From assembly GCA_023525975.1 (NCBI GenBank), contig CM042018.1:79801001-79865000 (forward strand): 64,000 nt of DNA, read 5' to 3'. This DNA is from Smallanthus sonchifolius. Lineage: Eukaryota > Streptophyta > Magnoliopsida > Asterales > Asteraceae. How positions within the stretch are numbered: the stretch's first letter is position 1; the number at the start of each line of letters is the position of its first letter. Under the pieces are notes generated by a model, which was given only the letters and a program-made list of their open reading frames with translations, did no database searches and was not told the DNA's origin. Positions 55,771 through 64,000 of the stretch are shown here, one piece after another. Both the position numbers and the translations under genes were made by a program.

Positions 55771-56667
55771 GGTTTTGGGTGGGTGCAGTCCTTACCAGTA
55801 TCGCGTGTCAACACGGTGTCCCGTCTTGCGTCTCGACCCGACTCCTCGTCGCATCTTTATAATTTAAATTATTGCTTTGTAAGTAAAATAATTAGGAGGT
55901 TTATCGTAAATAAATAATTTAAAGATTTATTATTTAAATCTCGCGTTTAACTGTCGACTTAGCAGTCGCGTCTCCAAGCGCTTTCGGTAAGATTAACGTC
56001 TCACGTTCTCGATTCCGATCTGTTTAGTTCTGTTCATGAAAAATGTTAATACTAAAATAATATTTCTCAATATTTATCTAGCGAGACTTTTTCTTGACAT
56101 CGGAACATATCTAAGTCGGCACAAGTTGGCGGTTTCTAAATCCGTTTTACGGGTTTAATGTTTAACACCCCGGTTGTTATTATTATTTTCTAGTATTATA
56201 AAAATATATAATTATAATACCTACTATACGGGTTTACAAATATATAACATCTGTGGCATTAATGTTTCATTGCCGCGTGTTTTACGTGGTGTAACGTTTA
56301 CGTGCGCGCTCTATGCGTGTAATTGTCTTAACAGACTTCCAAGATAAATACTAATGTATAATATTCGTTATCTTGAATAATTGTAACGCTGGATATTCAG
56401 TATTAGACTGAAGTCTGACGCGTTAAACGTTTAAGATTAGTGAATCGCATACGTCCTTATGTCCTTTCTTAAATTCTCATAATCGCGTAACGAGTCATTA
56501 ATTGAAATCGTGTGTCTAATATGATATTCGGATAGTGTAAATTTGGATATCTAACGGGCTTGGATCCTTACTAGGCCTCAAATGGGCTTGAATATTGGGC
56601 CTTATTGGTCCTAGTGGGATTAGCCAACAATTAGGTTTTAGGATCGTGTAATTTTGTAGGTGTCACA

Positions 56668-56695
56668 TTCTACCCTACTTAAAGAAATTTCGTAC
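56668..56695 (-). other. LARD-2 polypurine tract region
   Basis: The minus strand reads ACGAAATTTCTTTAAGTAGG then gtagaa, directly before the 3' LTR start TGTGACA. It resembles the CGAAATT...AGTAGAGGAGAC context of Gypsy A. Confidence 0.7.
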
Positions 56696-59600
56696 TCAAA
56701 ATTTGTTACACTTATTTGGATTAGGATTTCGTGTCATTGCTCCATTTTCAGATTCTTAGGGAGAGTGTTGACTCATTCTAAATAGTAGTTGGTATAGGAA
56801 TATAAAGTGGATATCTCACCAACTAACGATATTGGATGTGTACGGATTTGAAATATCGTAGTATCATGTAACAATATAACGTCACCGTTGAGCATGTATT
56901 AAATCAAACAAGTAGATTTACAAATTTACTTTGTATACATCGACAGGGGAATGACATTGGCTATACTCTAAAGTGATAAGGTCATCACTAGAGTCCCATG
57001 AACAAATTGGGTTACAATCAGTGAGGTCACCTCCATGTAATGAGTAAGTCATTAAGAGAATATCTACCCTGTGTGAATTAAGATAGTGAGTTTTCACCAA
57101 TCAAGTGAACAACTCATACATTGAGGTAAATAATCAAGGATTAGATGTTGCAGCATTTCGTTATGTGGTCATACTCATCCGAATGTAACTGTATGGTCAC
57201 CATCCTTGATAAGAACAACAAAAGTGCATTCAATCTTTCTAGGACAAAAGATTTTAAATCGATCTCTCATTTTTCTAACCAGTATACAGGTTAGGCTGAT
57301 TCGATTTAGTTCCAAGAAGTAATATCAGCTTATGCAATATCACATGAGGGAGCTGAAATGGTTTAGGGAAACCGTTAGTAGTTGTCTAGTATCAAATTAG
57401 ACAACTATGATATGGAATAAGATTTCTATGTGTACTTGTTTCTTATGAGATTAGTCTTGGTCTCATCTAAGTTCATTACTAATGACATCATCACGCATGT
57501 CCTTCGTAACCTGGCTTAGATAGGGATCTTAACGAAATAGATTGCGAACAATAAGCTTAGAGCAATAAAAATTCCTAGAATCAGTGAATCACCCAGATTT
57601 ATATGGTTTATCTAAAGATGGAAGTGAAATCCCAATGAAGAGAGAGTATGTCGAAGTATTTGGAAATAGTCTAGCTGATTTGGCTCAGCAGATACCAAGA
57701 GGTAATTGGATCTTCATGGGGTTCAAAGAAAAGTGTTTGGGAATAGTCTAACTTTCTTTGAAAAAGTCGCAGTTCATCTAGATGAGGACGTAATACTCAT
57801 ATCGTGAAAATAGTCTCATAGATGTAAGGTCTCCTACAATCGATTCCGATTTTTGCTAACCATTAAATTGTTAGGCTTTTTGATGTAATATCTTTTTCAA
57901 TTTAGTCATTAACTTGAATCTCTTTACGTAGATGTCAGAAAATATATGAGAATCAAATATAACTCCAGAAATGTTAAAGCTTGATTCACGCTAAACCGGA
58001 GATTAGTCACATACCTGACAGGATTGAAATGGATCATAAGGTTTTAGAATTTGTCTCGTGATCTAGCGATGAAGAGGGTCGGCTGGATAATTTTCCTACA
58101 ACTGATAATACTGTATTCCTGCAACTTTCTTGGCTTTTGAATGGTATAATAATGACTTACCATTTCGTGTTTTACCTGTATCGGTTATAACCTTTAAGTC
58201 CTTAGCACAAGGGCTTAAGGCATAAAATTTTGGTAGTGAGAGTTAAGTTTTAGAGATTTATATCTTCTCTGGGCACGTTTAAGAGTTTATATATCAGCTT
58301 TATGCTTCGGTAGTTAGGTAACGAAATCGAAAAGAAAGAAAATCTATAGCTGAATTTTAAAAGTTGAAGTAGTACTTTAGAGAGAATTTCCATATTCGGT
58401 CCAAATACCGACATCAAATCAACTTAAAATAGGCATTTTCAGTGTTTTGGTCAAAGCTGTCATGCCAATGAAGTCTCGATAAGAGTTTTAGATTCAATAG
58501 AATTCGAAGATGAAAGGGATGATGTACATTTTCACGTCACTTGTGATAGCCCATCGCATCATCTGATGCCTTTTTGGCTCAATCCTTTGGTTATGGTAAT
58601 TTTGATCATTAATCGAGTGACTGTGAATTGAGATTGTGTATACGGATTAATCATGAACATTAGCTCGGACAGTAAGACTCCCCAGAGTTCTCATACACTG
58701 CAAATTATGATTACGTGTGCACCCGGATTGATAATTTACCTTGCATGGTCCCTATAGTGTTTCTCCCATCCCAAGCTCTTAGTTGAAAGGGGTCCAAAAT
58801 GTTCATTAGATTATGTCATCGTGTTGCACTCTCACGCAAGAGTGTGTATGTTCTATCAGATTACTTTTAGTTGTGTGTACTAATACTCATGCATATACCG
58901 ACTAAGGCTGTTACTAGATGAAGTTAATAGTAGAGAGACACAATCGGTGTCTTCTAATAACAGGATGTGTGTGGTGGACGTCAGGCACTAAGTTAGGGCA
59001 GAGATCCTCAAATCATTGTTGAGCAAGTCATGCTCCAAGATTATACGTACGTGTGGATCCACATGATCCAATTGAGTCTGTGGGTCCCCAGACCCGTAAA
59101 GTTCTCTCCCGTTTAGTACTGCTTATCCCCCGTAAAGGTTTTAGTTATCCAATCCAACAATTCATGAAGGAGAGTATGCATACTACACTGAATAAAGACT
59201 ACATATGTCAGATGAGAAAGCTGACTCCATAGATATATCAGATGCAGGTGTGGTGCAGCTACAGGTATGACTTCGAGTACTGGTCAGCCTGTTGTAATAC
59301 CATTTTTGGTCACTGGCAATTACTATCGTCGTCACCCGAGCTCAGCTTGTAACTCGATCTTCTAAGGCTACGGTGTGCTGAGTGCCCGCCATCCGTGATT
59401 CGTAATCCGATAGTGATACTATGTTGGTTATGTTGTAGGTGTTTATTGTTTTCACATTATTACACGTATCAGATGTTAGTCGCGTATACCACAAAATTGT
59501 ATTTAGTATTAATATAGCTAATGAAGTCCGAGTGTAATCACATACACTAATGGTCAACTGATGTTGTTCGGCAAAGGTTGGAATTTCTATACTCAGGTCT

Positions 59601-59703
59601 TGAGTGTTCTTAGTGTGAGGCTGGTCTTATAAATCTTGGTCCCTAAATGAGTCTGGTTAGAGCCTAGGTGACACTAAGGAAACCTAGTTCGCTAAAACCA
59701 TTG
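56696..59703 (-). mobile_element. LARD-2 interior, no gene seen
   Basis: About 3 kb without supported coding sequence on either strand. The largest ORFs (60 and 71 codons) show no retroviral motif. No similarity to the LARD-1 interior was obvious by eye. The region presumably carries packaging and reverse-transcription signals. Confidence 0.7.
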
Positions 59704-59715
59704 GCTCTGATACCA
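59704..59715 (-). other. LARD-2 primer binding site
   Basis: The reverse complement of gctctgatacca lies three bases from the 5' LTR end at 59719. It is the same initiator-tRNA site as in Gypsy A and B. Confidence 0.92.
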
Positions 59716-59981
59716 ATCTGTCACACCCCCAAATTCATTTACTTAATGAATAAATAAATAAATTAAGGTTGCAACGATTGGTAACATTACACAACAGCGG
59801 AAGCTAAAACAAAGACTATTAATGTATTGAACACAATTATAAATACTAAATTAAGTTAGTACATTGTCCTAGAACTATATAGGTCAATCCTGTCTTGATT
59901 TTTGACAATCATGTTGCTTCGGCTTCTAGGGTTTAATCCAACTGGCTAACCCATTCCAACCGCGCCATAGCTATATTTTAC

Positions 59982-60799
59982 CTGAAAAGCATACTTAAAA
60001 GTATCAACACAAAGGTTGGTGATTTCACAGGTTTAGTTGTCTCAATTTAAAACGGTTTTTCTTGAAAACATTGATATCATGTATATGGCATAATATAAAA
60101 GCGTTTTCCTCGAAAACATGTGACGACTTCATAGTCATGAAATGAATAGTTTTCCCAACGGAAGGATGTCATGACTTCATAGTCATAAAACGAGTAGTTG
60201 TCCCAATGAAAACATGTTAATGAATTTATGCCCATGTCTATCCCTTTTTCATGAAATTGATAATGATAGGAACGTTAAACAAAACAAGTAGCAGTTTCAT
60301 GTGTATATGATAAACAAAACAAGTAATGTTGACCCATTTGTAGACTAGCTAGGAATACAAATAATATGTTCATACATGAGTTGTAACCAAACCATGACAA
60401 TTGTTCTTTTGCCCCTCATATTTGTTAGTAGATGCTATGCGGCCATAAATCCTCCAGATTGCGGTTAGCGCGACTAACCATGACCGGGGGACGTCACTCC
60501 TCATAGTACTATTCATAGGACCCTAGGCTATAGTTAATGGTTACTAAGTTGTTTCAGGGGACTTTACGAGCTCAATAATTGTTCGTACCCATGCAAACAT
60601 AAAAATGGGGTCTTGTTCTCTTGTTACCATATGAAAATGTTTGTAAATGTGTTTCATGTTTTCTCAAATGTATCATGTAATGATGTTCTCAAAAGTATCA
60701 AACGACGATGCTTCATGTTTTCCAAACGTGTTAAGCAAATATGTTTCTCCCCTGATGTTTCTAAAACATTTAAAAGTAAAAAAGGGGCAGTGAACTCAC
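59982..60799 (-). other. Candidate LTR intron, LARD-2 5' LTR
   Basis: On the minus strand it runs from CAG/GTGAGTTCAC at 60799 to TTTTCAG at 59982, 818 nt. The 88 bp excess over the other LTR lies in its middle, away from the conserved ends. Confidence 0.5.
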
Positions 60800-62506
60800 C
60801 TGATGACGTGTCAAGAATACTAATGTCCTTCTGATAGTAATGAAAATCAGTGTTCACATAATGTAACAGTCACAGATGTATCTCCTACATGAGTCCTACG
60901 ACACCCGTAGGTACTTTATGAGATTCGTAGGCTAACCCTAATAATGTAAACGAGTCTAAACTCGTGTTGAGTTATCACGCGTGCAGTTGAGCTTTGATGA
61001 TTCTTAACAGTATTATCGGTTCAGTATACGATGTTGGTTTAACATTCGGTAATATTAGTTGCTTAATCAGAGTCGAGTTTCCCGACTCGAATTTGTTTCA
61101 ATTGTTATATTCAAAAATAGTAGTTTGTCTTGTATACGATCATATATAGCTATGTGCATATATATTTAATGATAATAATTTAGGTTTGTGCGTTCTTTAA
61201 AAAGTGCATGTAACTATATTATTTAGTAAAATAATTTCAGGACGTGTATATATTCATATGCGTATTTATAAATATATTCATATATTTATATAGTTTCAAA
61301 ACCCTGAAATATAGTTATACCGTATTGTGTTTTAAAATAAACATTCTTTAATATAATATGTTCGTCTTTAGGTAACCATATATACATAATTTTATCTACA
61401 TTATTATATTCAATTATTATATTTTATTTATATTCGCATCCGAGTGTTATATTTAACAGTTAGTCGCCCAATTGTGTATATATACACATATGTGTGTATG
61501 TAGATCTAAATATCGTTTTATAAAATAATCGTTTGGTTTCGTTTAAAGTGTGAGGATTTATAATTACATATATCTCTTCGAACGTATTTACTTATATAAA
61601 AACATTTTTGTACAGATCATTGTTATTTGTTAAACCCTCGTTTAGTTACTATGGATGTGCGTTTATTAGTATAATCCTTTAATCGTCAAAATGAACATAA
61701 TTATTATTTATTTCTAAAAAATACATCTATTGTTCAATTTGTCCCAAATCATAAATTAAAACGGTTTTTATACCTCAATTATAGTATAAATAGTTTAATA
61801 TCAAGTAACATATATATATATATATATATTATGTGTACGTATTAAGAGTTAATCGTATCCAAGTTCCATTTTTATCAAAACCTGAGGCTATCGAGAACGA
61901 CCAGAACTTTCCCTCCTATCCGGTTGACGTCCCGTCTTCACCATAACCTATCCAGAATCCAGAATAACACACGGGAATGAAGCCCAGCCACCAAATCACA
62001 AGTTTTATCACATATATCAACATATATAGAGGTCTCAAGAGTTTAATTTACAATAAACCGTTTCAGGTTCTAGTTTATACCTTAGATCGTTGGAAAAACG
62101 AATGGAATCGAACGAAAATCATACCTAGATCTTAACCCACCTCTGATATGACGAGATTTAGGTTTTGCGGGTCTAGATCTGTAGATCTTGCTTGCTGGAA
62201 ACCTAGCTTAGCCACCGGAAAACCGGATCTCGCCGGATCTTGGAAAAAAAAAACGAGTGTCGCTGTAAAACACTCCAACTTGGCCGGATCCACTCTTCTC
62301 CCTGCTTGTAACTACCATCTATAGCCGGATTTATCCTACCGCCGCTGGGTCGTTCTGCTTCAGATGCCGAAAAAATGTGTGGACCCTGTTACCGCCATCT
62401 CCTTCTTAGTCTTCCGTCAACTACAGCGTAACCCAAAAACAGCCGTCGTTGCCGCCATCGATCTCGTCGGGAACTCCATCACTAGTGTTTCGTTCGTCCA
62501 CCACCG

Positions 62507-62716
62507 TTAACACCGCCATAACTGCACGTGGTGGTCACCAAAAAAACGTGTTGACAGCCCCCTCCATTTGGCCGTTTGCCATTTTGGGACCCCACCATTG
62601 TCGGAAACTGGTTGGACTTGAGACAAAGGAGAAGACGAAAATGAGCTCGGGTTGTTGGCTGCTAGCGCGACGGTGGTCGCCGGAGGAGCCGCCGGAGGTG
62701 GCCGGCCTCCTCCCAT
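62507..62716 (-). CDS. Small GC-rich ORF in LARD-2 5' LTR
   Basis: Counterpart of the ORF at 55468-55680: MGGGRPPPAAPP start, SPLSQVQPVSDN and VPKWQT in common, 69 codons. A longer in-frame start at 62770 exists but is not shared. Both copies remain open despite substitutions and small indels. Confidence 0.3.
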   Translation of the reverse strand: MGGGRPPPAAPPATTVALAANNPSSFSSSPLSQVQPVSDNGGVPKWQTAKWRGLSTRFFGDHHVQLWRC

Positions 62717-62796
62717 AACTGCACTCTCTCTCTCTCTAGCGAAAACACACATGTGTGTGTGGTTATGCAAATGAAAAGGAAGGAGGAGATAAAGTT

Positions 62797-62810
62797 CTAT
62801 TTATATCTAG
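62797..62810 (-). promoter_or_regulatory. LARD-2 5' LTR TATA box
   Basis: The minus strand reads CTAGATATAAATAG. As part of the 5' LTR, it is the copy expected to drive element RNA. Confidence 0.7.
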
Positions 62811-63725
62811 GGTTTTGGGTGGGTGCATTCCTTACTAGTATCGCGTGTCAACACTGTGTCCCGTCTTGCATCTCGACCCGACTCCTCGCCACGTCTTTAT
62901 AATTTAAATTATTGCTTTGTAATTAAAATAATTAGGAGGTTTATTGTAAATAAATATTTTAAAGATTTATTATTTAAATCTCGCGTTTAACCATCGACTT
63001 AGCCGGTACACATCGCAGTCGCGTCTCCAAGCGCTTTCGGTAAGATTAACGTCTCACGTTCTCGATTCTGATCCGTTTAGTTCTGTTCATGATAAATGTT
63101 AATACTAAAATAATATTTCTCAATATTTATATAGCGAGACTTTTTCTTGACACCGGAACATATCTAAGTCGGCACAAGTTGACGGTTTCTAAATCCGTTT
63201 TACGGGTTTAATGTTTAACATCCCGGTTGTTATTATTATTTTCTAGTATTATAAAAATATATAATTATAATACTTACTATACGGGTTTACAAATATATAA
63301 CATCTGTGGCATTAATGTTTCATTGCCGCGTGTTTTACATGATGTAACGTTTACGTGCGCGCTCTACGCGTGTAATTGTCTTAACAGACTTCCAAGATAA
63401 ATACTAATGTATAATATTCGTTATCTTGAATATTTGTAACGCTGGATATTCAGTATTAGACTGAAGTCTGACGCGTTAAACGTTTAAGATTACTGAATTG
63501 CGTACGTCCTTATGTCCTTTCTTAAATTCTTATAATCGCGTAACGAGTCATTAATTGAAATCGTGTGTCTAATATGATATTCGAATAGTGTAAATTTGGA
63601 TATCTAACGGGCTTGGATCCTTACAAGGCCTCAAATGGGCTTGAATTCTTATTGGGCCTTATTGGGCCTTGTGGGATTAGCCCAACAATTAGGTTTTAGG
63701 ATTGTTTAATTTTGTAGGTGTCACA

Positions 63726-63730
63726 ATTGG
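63726..63730. other. Right target-site duplication of LARD-2 (ATTGG)
   Basis: It directly follows the terminus GGTGTCACA at 63725 and matches 52488-52492. Confidence 0.93.
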
Positions 63731-64000
63731 GATGCACGGTCGTGCATCCCCTCCTTGCTTCCTAGTTTCGTCTTTTAGATGCTTGTTTGACTTTCGTTGA
63801 CCTTGGTTGACTTCTTGGGGGTCAAAGCTCGGGAATGATCCTTCTAGAAGCTTGATTTCTTGGTGTTTTTGACTGGTTTTAGCTTTGTTTATCTCAGGAC
63901 ACCGAATAACCTGCAATTATGAAATATTAACGTTTTAACTATCAATTGCAAGGTTATTATTCAATTAGTACCATAATATTAGGATTATTATACATGCAAA
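63731..64000. mobile_element. Older LTR-like sequence, right part
   Basis: This is the continuation of the LARD-2 target. It starts with gatgcacggtcgtgcatc, a near-palindrome matching the 12-mer family in Gypsy B LTRs, and continues AT-rich to the window end. The ORF on the minus strand at 63689-63916 crosses the junction and is not a gene. Confidence 0.4.

Larger units (their letters stand above)
52493..56667 (-). mobile_element. LARD-2 3' LTR (left on plus strand)
   Basis: 4175 bp. On the minus strand it starts TGTGACACC and ends GGGCGTGACA. Contents: a TATA box near 55763, a GC-rich leader (55200-55700), the donor/hairpin module, tatgac tandem units near 52860-52990, and long AT-rich stretches. 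It holds about 0.3 kb (about 54531-54840) missing from the other LTR. Confidence 0.92.
52493..63725 (-). mobile_element. LARD-2: complete non-autonomous LARD-like element
   Basis: This 11,233 bp element is flanked by ATTGG duplications. It has two LTRs (52493-56667 and 59719-63725) in the same orientation, a minus-strand PBS at 59704-59715 and a purine-rich tract beside the 3' LTR. Its 3051 bp interior has no ORF longer than about 71 codons and no gag or pol motif. LTR and interior sizes match LARDs, which depend on enzymes of autonomous relatives. LTR termini, the PPT context and the LTR donor/hairpin module tie it to the Tekay-like Gypsy elements. Confidence 0.9.
59719..63725 (-). mobile_element. 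LARD-2 5' LTR (right on plus strand)
   Basis: 4007 bp. It carries about 90 bp (60428-60517) absent from the other LTR, and lacks about 0.3 kb near 61875. That extra block contains ggttagcgcgactaacc, an inverted repeat also present in LARD-1 at 6318-6334. TATA box at 62797-62810. Confidence 0.92.

Overview
This 64 kb window looks like nuclear intergenic DNA from a large plant genome, probably a dicot and plausibly Asteraceae. The family is inferred from my recollection of Sirevirus and Tekay proteins of that group; no search was run. I find no host protein gene, no rRNA and no CRISPR array. Nearly every base belongs to nested, mostly broken LTR retrotransposons, plus one possible tRNA-derived SINE fragment.

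Layout. (1) 1-6658: a plus-strand LARD-like element with an LTR end, a PBS, a 3.5 kb interior without long ORFs, and a 3' LTR cut off at 6658. (2) 6659-25805: two Ty1/copia Sireviruses arranged tail to tail. Their gag-pol and env-like regions form inverted repeats of about 7 kb (6659-14236 and 15509-22378) around a 1.27 kb spacer. Only the right, minus-strand copy keeps its gag start, leader, PBS and 5' LTR. (3) 25806-28012 and 47477-about 51170: an old minus-strand Tekay-type chromovirus, here called Gypsy C. (4) 28018-47471: Gypsy A, a plus-strand Tekay chromovirus inserted in the gag of C (TSD TAACC, both LTRs 2450 bp). (5) 32129-41769: Gypsy B, a related plus-strand element inserted inside a gag zinc-knuckle codon of A (TSD ACCGT). 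(6) About 51190-52492 and 63731-64000: an older LTR-like sequence split by (7) 52493-63725, a complete minus-strand LARD-like element with TSD ATTGG, LTRs of 4.0-4.2 kb and a 3.05 kb interior without long ORFs.

Function. The elements carry the usual retrotransposon functions: Gag with zinc knuckles, protease, reverse transcriptase, RNase H and integrase. Tekay elements add a C-terminal chromodomain, and the Sireviruses add a third, env-like ORF. Every coding copy is defective through stops, frameshifts, deletions or lost catalytic residues. Gypsy A and B nevertheless have nearly identical LTR pairs, so they probably moved recently, perhaps with proteins supplied in trans.

The most notable non-coding signals are these. 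Every Tekay-type and LARD-like LTR in the window shares a module made of a GTGAGT splice donor, a CCCC/GGGG hairpin, a TTGAC box and a pyrimidine-CAG acceptor (the acceptor part lies beyond the truncation in one copy), which looks like an intron inside the LTR. Arrays of a 21 bp palindrome with a period near 33 bp occupy the Sirevirus promoter, leader and pol-env spacer. A 3' splice site next to the env-like ATG is kept in both Sirevirus copies. All identity estimates are by eye.
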